From positions 1 to 64,000 of the forward strand of contig NZ_LFLT01000019.1 in assembly GCF_001189955.1 (NCBI RefSeq): a stretch of DNA of 64,000 nt, read 5' to 3'. Positions 1 to 9,097 of this stretch are shown here, in pieces; positions within the stretch are counted from its first letter, which is position 1, and each line of letters begins with the position of its first letter. Position numbers and translations under genes: made by a program. The stretch comes from Herbaspirillum chlorophenolicum. Lineage in GTDB: Bacteria > Pseudomonadota > Gammaproteobacteria > Burkholderiales > Burkholderiaceae_D. A model generated the notes under the pieces. The model had not been told where the DNA came from. It searched no databases and saw nothing but the letters and a program-made list of their open reading frames with translations.

Positions 1-64
1 CACTCCCGCCAAACCCACGCCAGTAAAGGCGTTGCGGCTACTCCGGCTGCCGGAGAATAATTTA

Positions 65-108
65 AAAGAGCCGGGGCCGCCCCTAACGGGACGGCCCCGG
101 TTCTTTTT
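65..108. terminator. Rho-independent terminator of a gene left of the window
   Basis: A strong GC-rich inverted repeat: the arm at 65-79 pairs with 93-107 around a short loop, allowing one G-T pair, with an A-rich 5' side and a T-rich 3' side. It can end transcription on either strand. It most likely closes a gene that lies before position 1, since the BON gene on the minus strand ends at 188. Confidence 0.8.
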
Positions 109-187
109 CTACACGCTCAAATAACGCCTTCACGCCTCATGAGATCCACTACAAAACCTGCGCGCGAGCCGTTGAACCACCAGCTAC

Positions 188-541
188 TCAGCCGCCCTTG
201 ACGGTAAGGTCGCTCTTCACGTCCTTCACGCCCTCTACTCCTGCGGCCAACTGCAACGCATGCTGGCCGACTTCAGCGCTGGGAACCGCTCCCTTCAGCG
301 TCACCACGCCATCCTTGGTGGTCACCTTGATCTTCATGGCCGATACCTGCTTGTCCCCCACCAGTGCCGCCTTAACCTTGGCGGTGATGACCGAATCATC
401 TATATAGGCGCCGGCTTTCTGGGTGGTCTTGGGCGAGCCGCCGGTATCGGCAGTGTCCGCAGCCCGCACAGCCGGCGCCGCGGCAACGGCTGCAAGAAGA
501 GATGCAGTAACCAGCTTGGCAATGCACTTGGTCTTTTCCAT
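188..541 (-). CDS. Exported BON-domain protein (OsmY-like)
   Basis: A 117-residue protein. Residues 1-27 form a Sec signal peptide (basic start, alanine-rich core, ending near VRA), so the product is probably periplasmic. Residues about 47-116 form one BON domain: a 'DDSVITAKVKAAL' helix followed by 'VTTKDGVVTLKGAV' strands. BON domains are linked to envelope stress and membrane or phospholipid binding; E. coli OsmY has two copies, so this is a single-domain relative. The start is supported by an AAGGAA ribosome site 6 bases upstream. It is monocistronic, with no tight link to the operon beginning at 774. The exact role cannot be read from sequence. Confidence 0.8.
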   Translation of the reverse strand: MEKTKCIAKLVTASLLAAVAAAPAVRAADTADTGGSPKTTQKAGAYIDDSVITAKVKAALVGDKQVSAMKIKVTTKDGVVTLKGAVPSAEVGQHALQLAAGVEGVKDVKSDLTVKGG

Positions 542-773
542 GATGGGTTCCTTATATAGAGAGAAGAGAAACGGTGGGTGCCCAAAACGGCACCGCCTGC
601 CCTACTCTTCGCAATCCCCATGCCACCCGCTCATTTCTTCAATATTTTCAATAACTTAGCAAAAATCCCCCATCCACGCATGAGCTCCAGACTTGCCCAT
701 CTACTTGCTTTCCGTCTCTTCAAGGCGACGATCCCTCCTTACCTAAACAGGTAAGCCCTTGATTTATAAGGGA

Positions 774-2147
774 TCACGCCTGTCGCTCTGCAAAGACACT
801 TTCTTCCCCGCCCCTGAACATCCTCGGATCAAGCCCATTCTTCTGCAATAGTCGATAGAACTCCGTGCGGTTGCGATCCGCCAACCGCGCCGCATCCGAT
901 ACATTGCCGTCCGTCAGCTTCAATAGCCGGATCAGGTAATCCCGCTCGAACTTCTGCTTGGCCTCGGCGTAGCGCAGCAGATCCAGCGTCGGCGTACGCA
1001 ACGCACGCTGTACCAGCGACGCCGGGATCAGCGGCGCGGTCGATAAGGCGCAAACCTGCTCCACTACGTTATAGAGCTGCCGCACGTTACCCGGCCAATG
1101 CGCCAGGCTCAGCAGCTCCAGCGCATCGGGCGCGAAACCGGTCAGGCGCTTGGCATACTTGGCAGCGGTCGTCTTGAGGAAATGGTTGGCCAGCAGCGCG
1201 ATGTCTTCACGCCGCTCTTCCAGCGACGGCAGGTGCAGCGCCACCACATTGAGCCGGTAATAAAGATCTTCGCGGAACAAGCCCTGGGCCATCGCCGCCT
1301 CGAGGTCGCGGTGAGTCGCCGAAATAATGCGCACATCCACGGTACTGGGCTGGTTGGCGCCGACCTGGCGCAACGTCTTCTCCTGCAGCACGCGCAAAAG
1401 CTTGACCTGCAAGGGCATCGGCATATCGCCGATCTCGTCCAGGAACAGCGTGCCGCCATCGGCGGCCTGGAACAGGCCCTCCCGGCTGTCCATCGCTCCG
1501 GTGAACGCCCCCTTCACGTGGCCGAACAGCTCGGACTCCAGCAACTGCTCAGGAATGGCGCCGCAATTGACTGCAACAAAAGGCTTCTCCGCACGCTGGC
1601 TGGCGCGGTGGATGGCGCGCGCCAGCAGTTCCTTCCCGGTTCCGCTGTCGCCGCGGATCAGGATGCTGGCATCCGATGCCGCCACCAGCCGCGCCTCGGC
1701 CAGCAATTCCGAGACCCGCTGGCTGCGGCTGATCAGCTCGGACCGCCAGGCCTGGTCTTCCATTTCCAGCGCCGGGGAGGAAAGGCTCAAGCCCTGCGCC
1801 ACCTTGTCCAGCAACAGCGTGCCGTCAAAAGGCTTAGTTAGATAGGCAAAGGCGCCGCGCGTGGTCGCCTCGACGGCATCGGGGATGGTGCCGTGGGCCG
1901 TCAGCAGGATCACCGGCAACGTCGGATGGCGGCTGCGGATCTCATCGAACAGCGCCAGGCCGTCCATGCCCGGCAGCCGGACATCGGTGATCACCAGCGC
2001 CGGCAGCGAGATGGCCAGTTGCGCCAGCGCCGCTTCCGCGCTTTCCACGGCGACCACGCGATGGCCGCTGGCCTTCAGGCGCAGCGTCAGCAGGCGCAAC
2101 AGGTCGGGATCGTCGTCGACCAGCAATAAGGGGGAAGAATGTCCCAT
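774..2147 (-). CDS. glrR: Sigma-54-dependent response regulator GlrR (QseF)
   Basis: A 457-residue NtrC-type activator. The receiver domain (residues 1-118) has the acidic pocket DDD at 11-13, phospho-acceptor Asp55 in ITDVRLPG and the conserved Lys in LTKPF. The central AAA+ domain has a Walker A motif (GDSGTGKE), the GAFTGA loop that contacts sigma-54, and a GGTLFLDEIG Walker B. A C-terminal helix-turn-helix binds DNA. It is the last gene of an operon with a sensor kinase and a QseG-like lipoprotein, the enterobacterial glrK-qseG-glrR order, where GlrR drives the glmY small RNA. The target here is unknown. The start has an AGGAGC ribosome site. Confidence 0.9.
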   Translation of the reverse strand: MGHSSPLLLVDDDPDLLRLLTLRLKASGHRVVAVESAEAALAQLAISLPALVITDVRLPGMDGLALFDEIRSRHPTLPVILLTAHGTIPDAVEATTRGAFAYLTKPFDGTLLLDKVAQGLSLSSPALEMEDQAWRSELISRSQRVSELLAEARLVAASDASILIRGDSGTGKELLARAIHRASQRAEKPFVAVNCGAIPEQLLESELFGHVKGAFTGAMDSREGLFQAADGGTLFLDEIGDMPMPLQVKLLRVLQEKTLRQVGANQPSTVDVRIISATHRDLEAAMAQGLFREDLYYRLNVVALHLPSLEERREDIALLANHFLKTTAAKYAKRLTGFAPDALELLSLAHWPGNVRQLYNVVEQVCALSTAPLIPASLVQRALRTPTLDLLRYAEAKQKFERDYLIRLLKLTDGNVSDAARLADRNRTEFYRLLQKNGLDPRMFRGGEESVFAERQA

Positions 2148-2198
2148 CGGGGCTCCTGTTCCTGATATGGGGAACGGGCCCGACGGGAGATGGCGCTG

Positions 2199-2699
2199 TT
2201 ACTTGCCGCCGGCCGGCAGGCTCCGTTCGATGTTCTTGAGGGCCTCAAGCTTGTCGTTGAGCTGGTCCAGCTTGCGTTGCGCATCCTTGAGCTGGATGGA
2301 CGATTTCTCGGCGTTGTCGGCCACGCGACGCAAATCGGCGTAAGAGCTGACCAACAGTTGGACCAGGGGCTTGAGCTTCTCCGCTTCGACGCTGTTATCG
2401 GCCATGACGTTCCATAGTTGGGCTTCGGCCTTGGCCAGATCGATGGGATCGCGCGTCATCGACAGCGCCATGGCGCGCCGCACGTTGTTGGACGGGCTGG
2501 CCGGGTAAGCATTGATACGCTGCAGTTCGCGCCCCAGCTCAGCCGGCGGCATCTTGCGCAGCACCGCGTTATAGCTCAGCAGTTCGTCGATGTTGCTGGC
2601 CGAGTGGATCAGTTTGATATTGGACGTCGGCGCATCCGACTGTGCCGCGCAAGCCGCCAGCAAAAGACAGCAGGCCAATAGCAGGATCTTATTTTTCAT
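2199..2699 (-). CDS. qseG: QseG-like outer-membrane lipoprotein of the glrKR operon
   Basis: A 166-residue protein starting at the ATG whose first codon base is 2699, chosen because it gives a lipoprotein signal (MKNKILLLACCLLLAAC, lipobox LAAC); an upstream in-frame start would bury the signal. The mature part is helical, with a C-terminal coiled coil from about residue 115 (SIQLKDAQRKLDQLNDKLEAL). It lies between the kinase and regulator genes and its first codons overlap the kinase stop by 11 bases, implying translational coupling. In enterobacteria QseG (YfhG) is an outer-membrane lipoprotein that works with the QseE/GlrK kinase. Assignment rests mainly on position and lipoprotein/coiled-coil form. 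Confidence 0.75.
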   Translation of the reverse strand: MKNKILLLACCLLLAACAAQSDAPTSNIKLIHSASNIDELLSYNAVLRKMPPAELGRELQRINAYPASPSNNVRRAMALSMTRDPIDLAKAEAQLWNVMADNSVEAEKLKPLVQLLVSSYADLRRVADNAEKSSIQLKDAQRKLDQLNDKLEALKNIERSLPAGGK

Positions 2700-4188
2700 C
2701 AGGCAACTCAATTCTGAAATGCGCCCCACTCTCGCACGGCATCAATTGCACATAGCCGCTGTGCGCCTGCACATACTCGCGCACCACCGACAGGCCGATG
2801 CCATTGCCGCGGCGCGCGCCGGTCGGCTGGTGCAGCCCCTGGTAGAACGGTTCGAAGATACGGTTGGCGTCGGTCGGCGCCACACCGGGGCCCTGGTCGA
2901 TGCATTCTACGCGCACCATTCCCGGCGCATCGGACAGCAGGAAACGGATGAAGCCGCCCTTCGGGCTGAAGCGCACGGCATTCGACAGCAGGTTACCCAA
3001 TACGATCGCCATCTTCTCCGGATCGACCACTACCGTGCGCGCGGCGCCTTCGATCTCCACCTTCAGCTCGCGCGCCAGCCATTGCAGGCGCTGGTCGTCG
3101 ATCACCTTGTGCAGCAGCGCGCGCAGGTCGACCGGCACCGGCTGGATATGCTGGGCATCGAAGGAAACCTCGTTATAACGCAGCAGGTCCTCGATCTGCG
3201 TCTGCAGCGCCTGCGTATTCTGGCGCAGGATGCGGGCGATCTCGCGCTGGTTGTCGGAAAGCTCGCCGGCCACGCCGTCGTCCAGCAGCGCCGCCCCTTC
3301 GCACAAGGCCGACAACGGCGTCTTCAACTCATGCGACACATGGCGCAGGAAACGCGACTTTTCCGCCTCCAGGTCTGCCAGGCGCTGGCGCAACCAGTCC
3401 AGCTGCTGGCCCAGGCGGCGAATGTCGGCCGGCCCGTGCACCTCGATGTGCTGGTCGAAACGGTTATCGCCCAGGCGGCTGATGGCATGCTCCAGTTGCG
3501 CCAACGGGCGCGACAGCCACAGCCCGAAGCAAAATGCCAGCAGCACGGCCAGCATGATGGCGCCGACCACTTGCAGCGTCAGCATCTGGCGCTGCTGTTC
3601 GAGTGCGGCCGACAGTGCGTTGTTACGGCGGTCGACTTCGAGCCGGCTTTCCTGCGACATGCGCTCGTTCAAAGACGGCAGGCGGGCAAAGTCCTGGAAC
3701 ACCTTCAACTGTTCGGATTTGTCCTTGCGCGCTTCGGAATCCAACACGGCCGCAGCCTCGTCGGCATACACGCCCCACTGGCTGAAGATGTCGCGCGGCG
3801 CCATCGGCAGCGACTCGGACAGCTCGCCCAACGCTTCCCTGGCCTGGTCGCGCGCCTCTACGAAACGGTCGCGGAAGGCCGGGTCGTCCAGCACCAGGTA
3901 TTGGCGCGCACTGCGTTCCATCGCCACGGTGCGTTCGGCCAGGCGTTGCGCGGCCTCGGTCAGCTGCACCGCCTGGCGCGCAGTGTCGCTGCTGTTGGTG
4001 GCCATGCGGTCCAGAGTAAACAATGCATGGACGGATGTACCGCTCAACAGCGCGGCGATCAGCAGGAACGCAGCCAGCAGCAACTGCCGGAAAGACAATC
4101 CAAGATAGCCCTGCCTGGCGGCAGGCTGTCCTGCCAAATTAGGGGTGTGCTCGATGGCGTTCTGCATGCGATTGATCAAGGTCCTCAC
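2689..4188 (-). CDS. glrK: Sensor histidine kinase GlrK (QseE)
   Basis: A 499-residue membrane kinase. One transmembrane helix lies at about 34-55, a periplasmic helical sensor at 56-200, a second helix at about 205-225, then HAMP, a dimerisation domain with phospho-acceptor His286 (FLRHVSHELKTPLS), and an ATPase domain with an N box (LGNLLSNAVRF), G1 (DQGPGV), F box (FEPFYQG) and G2 (GNGIGLS). It is first in the operon with qseG and glrR and should phosphorylate GlrR Asp55. A second possible start, Met8, would shorten it slightly; the choice does not affect the domains. Confidence 0.88.
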   Translation of the reverse strand: MRTLINRMQNAIEHTPNLAGQPAARQGYLGLSFRQLLLAAFLLIAALLSGTSVHALFTLDRMATNSSDTARQAVQLTEAAQRLAERTVAMERSARQYLVLDDPAFRDRFVEARDQAREALGELSESLPMAPRDIFSQWGVYADEAAAVLDSEARKDKSEQLKVFQDFARLPSLNERMSQESRLEVDRRNNALSAALEQQRQMLTLQVVGAIMLAVLLAFCFGLWLSRPLAQLEHAISRLGDNRFDQHIEVHGPADIRRLGQQLDWLRQRLADLEAEKSRFLRHVSHELKTPLSALCEGAALLDDGVAGELSDNQREIARILRQNTQALQTQIEDLLRYNEVSFDAQHIQPVPVDLRALLHKVIDDQRLQWLARELKVEIEGAARTVVVDPEKMAIVLGNLLSNAVRFSPKGGFIRFLLSDAPGMVRVECIDQGPGVAPTDANRIFEPFYQGLHQPTGARRGNGIGLSVVREYVQAHSGYVQLMPCESGAHFRIELPDEK

Positions 4189-4564
4189 AAGACTTTCGGT
4201 GTAATCCTGGCGCTCAGGCCATCTCGGAAACCTGCCCGCTTCTTCTCCGGGAGCCGTACAAATACGCGCTCAGGATAAGAGCAAGGCGCAAAACTCAGAC
4301 AAACCGTGTGGCCGGAACACCGCCGCCGGCCCCAAAGGACAGTCGAACGGCGCCAGCGGGGGAGCGCGAACAGGTTCTCATGCCCTCCTTCGCATCCGAA
4401 CCTTCCATCGGCAATGCCATCGCTCTTTTGTTTGTTATCAGTCGACGGCTGCCACAGGAAAGCCTGGTGCGGGCTCCCATTGTAATCAAGATGAGCTTGT
4501 CAGAAAAATTTCCATGCATTGCCATATCGGCAACGCCTGCACCCCTTGCGAAACGCGCGGCCGC
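4189..4564. other. Intergenic region upstream of glrK
   Basis: 376 bases between the kinase start and the end of the M20 peptidase gene, which is on the same strand. It should carry the glrK promoter. I found no convincing -35/-10 pair, sigma-54 site or terminator. A 76-codon minus-strand open frame here has no family features and is probably chance. Confidence 0.5.
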
Positions 4565-5809
4565 TCAAGCCTGCGGACCGACGAAATCCAGGAGCGTCAT
4601 GGCCACCACCTTGGTGGCCTTCTTCAAGTCTTCCAGCGCCAGGTTCTCATCGGCCTGCTTGGCATTCGATTCCATCAGCGTGCGCGGGCCGGCGCCGAAC
4701 AGCACCACCGGGATGCCATGCTCGCCATACAGGCGCGCATCGGTATACAGTGCCGAACCGTTGGTGGTCAGCGTCTCGCCCATCACGTCCTGCGCATTGC
4801 GCAACAGGCTATCGACCAGCTTCTCGTGGCCCGGCAGCGGACGCAGCGCGCGCGCCAGCAGCAGGCGGCGGATCTCGACCTTGATGCCGGGCAAACCGGC
4901 CACCGCATCCCCGATCATCTTGCGCACGCCGGCTTCGACCTGCGCCGGGTCTTCTTCCGGAATCATGCGGCGGTCCATCTTCAGCACCACCTTGCCCGGC
5001 GCCACGTTGGTGTTGGTGCCGCCGTCGATGCGGCCGACGATCATGGTCGGATGGCTGATGCCGGGGATCGCCGAACGGATCTCCTTCAGCCCCGGCACTG
5101 CCGCATAGATGGCATTGAGGATGGCGGTTGCCGCCTGCAAGGCGTCATGGCCGGTTTCGGGCATGGAGCCGTGGGTCGCCTTGCCATTGACGGTGACTTC
5201 GAACTGCAGGCAGGCATTGTGGGCGGTGACGATGTTGTAACTGAAGCCGGCCGCGATCACGAAATCCGGCTTGGTCAGCTTCTGCTCCAGCAGCCAGCCG
5301 GGGCCGAGCAGGCCGCCGAACTCTTCGTCATAAGTGAAATGCAGTTCCAGCGCGCCGCGCAAATCGGCGCCCAGCGCCTCCAGTGCACGCACCGCGAAGA
5401 TATAGCTGGCGAAGTCGCTCTTGGAAACCGCCGACGCACGGCCGTAGATGCGGCCGTCGGCAATCTCGCCACCGTAGGGATCGTGGCGCCAGCCCTCGCC
5501 TGGCGGCACCACGTCGCCGTGGGCATTGAGCGCCACGGTCGGCCCTCCGGCAGCGTAAGGACGGCGCACGATCAGGTTGGTCACGCTCTGCATGCCGTAA
5601 TCGGCCACCTGCTGCTGCGGCACCGCATACTTCTCGGCGCTCCAGCCCCAGGCCTTGACCAGTTCAGCCACCGCATCCGCATGAGGCGCGTTGTTGCCGG
5701 GCGGAGTATCGGTGGGAATGCGGATCAGCTGCTGCAAGACGCCGACTTCCTCATCGAAATGCTGGTCGATCCATGCGCACAGGCGCTGCGACAACTGCTT
5801 ATTGGACAT
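4565..5809 (-). CDS. M20-family metallopeptidase (ArgE/DapE/CPG2-like)
   Basis: A 414-residue cytosolic hydrolase of the M20 zinc peptidase/deacylase family. The metal-binding motif HGD (NAHGDVVPPGEGW, about residue 95) and the following GRAS..K.D segment are visible. Further on, YDEEFGG supplies the catalytic acid and second metal ligands, and a dimerisation domain (GSMPETGHDA) follows. Family members remove acyl groups from amino acids or split small peptides; the substrate cannot be chosen from sequence alone. It stands alone, divergent from the MFS gene that starts at 6043. Confidence 0.8.
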   Translation of the reverse strand: MSNKQLSQRLCAWIDQHFDEEVGVLQQLIRIPTDTPPGNNAPHADAVAELVKAWGWSAEKYAVPQQQVADYGMQSVTNLIVRRPYAAGGPTVALNAHGDVVPPGEGWRHDPYGGEIADGRIYGRASAVSKSDFASYIFAVRALEALGADLRGALELHFTYDEEFGGLLGPGWLLEQKLTKPDFVIAAGFSYNIVTAHNACLQFEVTVNGKATHGSMPETGHDALQAATAILNAIYAAVPGLKEIRSAIPGISHPTMIVGRIDGGTNTNVAPGKVVLKMDRRMIPEEDPAQVEAGVRKMIGDAVAGLPGIKVEIRRLLLARALRPLPGHEKLVDSLLRNAQDVMGETLTTNGSALYTDARLYGEHGIPVVLFGAGPRTLMESNAKQADENLALEDLKKATKVVAMTLLDFVGPQA

Positions 5810-5954
5810 GCTCGCGACTCCGTCATCAAAACGCGCCGGCCACGCCGACGCAAACCCCCATCATAGCGCACCGTCCCCGTGACGGGCACCGCCGCCAGCA
5901 AACCCCGCGTTTCCCCGCTATCATTGACCGCGCCCTCAGCCAAGGGCCGGTCAG

Positions 5955-5975
5955 AGCCTGTTCCACAAACAGGCT
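5955..5975. promoter_or_regulatory. Palindrome between M20 peptidase and MFS genes
   Basis: Perfect 8-base arms AGCCTGTT and AACAGGCT separated by 5 bases, followed directly by the AT-rich run TTTATATATATAGATA. It lies about 70 bases upstream of the MFS start in a divergent intergenic region, so it could be an operator next to a promoter, or an RNA hairpin. Confidence 0.4.
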
Positions 5976-6042
5976 TTATATATATAGATAAGCGGCGAAG
6001 CTTGCCGTTAGCAGGCATACCGCCCCCACCACGCCAAACCAC

Positions 6043-7470
6043 ATGTCATCGCTGCCTTCATCCACCGGCGCCACCGAACCCGCCCATCACTTGGTCATCG
6101 CCGGCGAAGGCCTGCCGCCCGAACAACGCGGCCGCGCCATCATGACGCTGCTGATCGCGGTCGGCCTGGCCACGCTGGACACCGCCATCGCCAATACCGC
6201 CCTGCCGGCCATGGCACTGGACCTCAACACCACACCGGCAGGTTCGGTCTGGATCGTCACCGCTTACCAGCTGGCCATGATGGTGTCGCTGCTGCCGCTG
6301 GCGGCGCTGGGCGAAATCGTCGGCTACCGCCGCATCTACATCTGGGGACTGGTGCTGTTTACCGCCGCCTCGCTGCTGTGCGCGGTCGCGTGGTCGCTGC
6401 CCACGCTGGTCATCGCCCGCTTCCTGCAAGGGCTGGGCGGGGCCGGGATCATGAGCGTCAACACCGCACTGATCCGCTTCATCTATCCCACCCGCTCGCT
6501 GGGCCGGGGCGTCGGCCTGAACACGCTGATCGTGGCGATCGCCTTCACCGTCGGCCCCAGCGTCGCTTCCGGCATCCTCGCCATCGCACCGTGGCCGTGG
6601 CTGTTCGCGGTCAACGTGCCGCTGGGCATCATCGCCATCGCGCTGGCGCTGCCCTCGCTGCCGCACACCGCACTGTCCAAACATACATTCGATATGCGCA
6701 GCGCGCTGCTCAATGCCGCAGCCTTTGGCCTGCTGATCCTGGCTATCGGCGAAGGCGCGCACCAGGCCGAAGCCAGCGTAGTCGGCATCGAACTGGCGGC
6801 GGCCATCGTGTGCGGCCTGTTCCTGTTGCGCCGCGAGAGCTCGCACCCGGCGCCGATGCTGCCGGTCGACCTGTTCCGCCATCCCATGTTCTCGCTGTCG
6901 GCAATCACCGCCGTGTGTTCGTTCGCCGCGCAAGGCCTGGCCTTCGTCTCGCTGCCCTTCTTTTTCCACCACGACCTCGGCCGCAGCCAGGTCGAGATCG
7001 GCCTGCTGATGACTCCGTGGCCGGTGGCCGTGGCTATCATGGCGCCGATTGCGGGCCGCATGTCCGACCACTATCCGGCCGGCATCCTCGGCGGCGTCGG
7101 CCTGGCGCTGCTATGTGCGGGCCTGTTGTTGATGACCTTCATGCCGGCCGCGCCCAGCGTGTGGGAAATCAGCTGGCGCATGCTGTTATGCGGCATGGGT
7201 TTCGGTTTCTTCCAGTCGCCCAACCTGAAAGCCCTGATGACCAGCGCCCCCCCGCACCGCAGCGGCGGCGCTTCCGGCATCGTGGCCACGGCGCGCTTGC
7301 TGGGCCAAAGCATCGGCGCAGCGCTGGTGGCGCTGTGCTTCAACCTGTCGGAAAGCCAGGGATCGCGTTTCGCGCTGGGTTTCGGCGCAGCCTTCGCAGG
7401 CGCGGCCTGCCTGGCGAGCTTCCTGCGCCTGCTGACCAAGAACCCGTATGCACCGCCGCTGAAGAAATAA
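6043..7470 (+). CDS. MFS transporter, DHA2 (14-TM drug exporter) type
   Basis: A 475-residue inner-membrane protein with a hydrophilic 25-residue N-terminus and about 14 hydrophobic helices. The loop 2-3 motif A variant (LGEIVGYRRIY), the 'VGLATLDTAIANTALPAMA' first helix and the 'SVWIVTAYQLA' second helix are typical of DHA2 proton-driven multidrug exporters. Substrate is unknown. It is divergent from the M20 peptidase gene, has no MFP or outer-membrane partner beside it, and is followed by a strong terminator. Confidence 0.85.
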   Translation: MSSLPSSTGATEPAHHLVIAGEGLPPEQRGRAIMTLLIAVGLATLDTAIANTALPAMALDLNTTPAGSVWIVTAYQLAMMVSLLPLAALGEIVGYRRIYIWGLVLFTAASLLCAVAWSLPTLVIARFLQGLGGAGIMSVNTALIRFIYPTRSLGRGVGLNTLIVAIAFTVGPSVASGILAIAPWPWLFAVNVPLGIIAIALALPSLPHTALSKHTFDMRSALLNAAAFGLLILAIGEGAHQAEASVVGIELAAAIVCGLFLLRRESSHPAPMLPVDLFRHPMFSLSAITAVCSFAAQGLAFVSLPFFFHHDLGRSQVEIGLLMTPWPVAVAIMAPIAGRMSDHYPAGILGGVGLALLCAGLLLMTFMPAAPSVWEISWRMLLCGMGFGFFQSPNLKALMTSAPPHRSGGASGIVATARLLGQSIGAALVALCFNLSESQGSRFALGFGAAFAGAACLASFLRLLTKNPYAPPLKK

Positions 7471-7878
7471 GAAAAACGGTCCGATGGCAGCAACGCCAAC
7501 CGGGCAAACAAGGAAAACGCCGGGACAACTCGAGTTGTCCCGGCGTTTTCTTATGGATGAGCCACTCCAGGCAGAAGTCCATCTTGTCCGTTTGAAAGAC
7601 GCGAACACTGCATGGCCATGCAGGAAAACATCAAAAATTGCCGCTGGCAAATCTTTGAGAATGTGAATTGCAAATTAAACCAAACGTGAGACGTTCCGGC
7701 GCGCTCAAGGAAAACACATTCTGCTACGATGAAAAACGTGCCGCACATTTACCACGCAAAATGGTGTGGCATGAAGAACCTGCAAGAATGAAAAGCAGGA
7801 CAGGCGTCAATTTCATCAGGGACATCGAACCGGTTTCCGGGAACACACCACCACCAGGCAACAGACCTGGAATTCGAT
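7471..7878. other. Intergenic region between MFS and HD-GYP genes
   Basis: 408 bases holding the terminator at 7513-7550, a perfect 16-base palindrome CTGCATGGCCATGCAG at 7608-7623, and an extended -10-like TGCTACGAT at 7722-7730, about 150 bases before the HD-GYP start. I see no matching -35 box. The rest carries no recognisable gene. Confidence 0.5.
7513..7550. terminator. Perfect 38-bp palindromic terminator
   Basis: The DNA at 7513-7550 is a flawless 38-base palindrome: the two 19-base halves are exact reverse complements, centred on ACTCGAGT, with GAAAA at the left and TTTTC at the right. It lies about 40 bases after the MFS stop codon and should terminate transcription from either side. 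Confidence 0.8.
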
Positions 7879-9084
7879 ATGCTGAAATCCATCGCCACAG
7901 AACAGCTGCGCCTAGGCATGTACGTCCACTCCATTCCAGGAGCGTGGATCGATCATCCTTTCTGGCGCAAGTCATTCAAGCTCGACCGCTTCGAGGACCT
8001 GGAGGCGTTGCGTGCCGGCCCCATCCGCGAAATCGTGATCGATACCGCCAAAGGGCGCGATATCGCCCCCGAAGACGCCGCGGAAGATGACGAAGAGACG
8101 CCGCCGCCGGATTCGCCCGCCGCACCGGCGCCCGTCCCGCGCAAGGCTGCCACGCGCACCGACACCCGCGTCGAACGCGAACGCGCCGCAAAGATCATCT
8201 CATCGTCGAAGTCGACGGTACTCAATATGTTTTCCGAAGCCCGCATGGGCAAGACGGTGGACATCAAGGACGCCGCCGAGCTGGTGACCGAAATCACCTC
8301 ATCGGTATCGCGCAATGCCGACGCCCTGATCAGCCTGGCGCGGCTCAAGACTGCCGACGACTACACCTACATGCATTCGGTGGCGGTGTGCGCGATGATG
8401 ATTTCCCTGGCGCACCAGCTGGGCATGTCGCACGACCAGACCAAGCAGGCCGGCATGGCCGGGCTGCTGCACGATGTCGGCAAGATGTCGGTGCCGCTGG
8501 ACATCCTCAACAAGCCGGCCAAGCTGACCGAAGAAGAATTCGCCTCCGTGCGTTCGCACACCGTGGCAGGGCATTCGATGCTCCGGCAGATCGATGGCAT
8601 CAGCCAGGCCGCGCTGGATGTTTCCCTGCATCACCATGAAAAAATCGACGGCAGCGGCTATCCGTTCAACCTGAAGGCCGACCAGATTTCAGTCATGGCC
8701 AAGATGGGCGCCGTCTGCGACGTGTACGACGCCATCACCTCCAACCGCCCGTACAAGGCCGGCTGGGACCCGGCGCGCTCGATCCGCCACATGGCCAGCA
8801 GCGCCGGCCACTTCGACGCCTCGATCATCGAAGCCTTCGTCAAGGCAATCGGCATCTACCCGACCGGCTCCTGCGTGATGATGCAATCGGGCCGCCTGGC
8901 AGTGGTGGTGGACCAGCGTCCCGACCAGCTCCTGACGCCGCGCGTGAAAGTGTTTTATTCCACCCAGAGCAAGATGCCGCTCAAACCCGAAATGGTGGAC
9001 CTGGCGCATAGCAACGACAAGATCATCGCCTATGCCGATCCGGCCAAATGGGACATCCGCAACCTGCCTTCGCTCGATTTCTGA
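7879..9084 (+). CDS. HD-GYP cyclic-di-GMP phosphodiesterase with N-terminal DUF3391
   Basis: A 401-residue soluble protein. Residues 1-130 match the DUF3391 module often found before HD-GYP domains. A proline/alanine-rich linker follows at about 70-95. The HD-GYP domain spans about 160-345: the HD pair in GLLHDVGK, the later HHH(E) metal ligands (SLHHHEKIDG) and the diagnostic GSGYP are all present, as is DVYDAITSNRPYK. Enzymes with this set hydrolyse c-di-GMP to pGpG or GMP. The gene ends 13 bases from the stop of the convergent BLUF photoreceptor gene. Confidence 0.9.
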   Translation: MLKSIATEQLRLGMYVHSIPGAWIDHPFWRKSFKLDRFEDLEALRAGPIREIVIDTAKGRDIAPEDAAEDDEETPPPDSPAAPAPVPRKAATRTDTRVERERAAKIISSSKSTVLNMFSEARMGKTVDIKDAAELVTEITSSVSRNADALISLARLKTADDYTYMHSVAVCAMMISLAHQLGMSHDQTKQAGMAGLLHDVGKMSVPLDILNKPAKLTEEEFASVRSHTVAGHSMLRQIDGISQAALDVSLHHHEKIDGSGYPFNLKADQISVMAKMGAVCDVYDAITSNRPYKAGWDPARSIRHMASSAGHFDASIIEAFVKAIGIYPTGSCVMMQSGRLAVVVDQRPDQLLTPRVKVFYSTQSKMPLKPEMVDLAHSNDKIIAYADPAKWDIRNLPSLDF

Positions 9085-9097
9085 ACGTGCCGCCGGC

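Noticed and set aside
2590-4278. 562-codon plus-strand open frame
   Set aside because: It is antisense to glrK, with low-complexity Gln/Arg/His/Ala content typical of shadow frames in GC-rich genes.
4295-4525. 76-codon minus-strand frame in an intergenic region
   Set aside because: No ribosome site, no family resemblance, and ordinary composition for chance frames.
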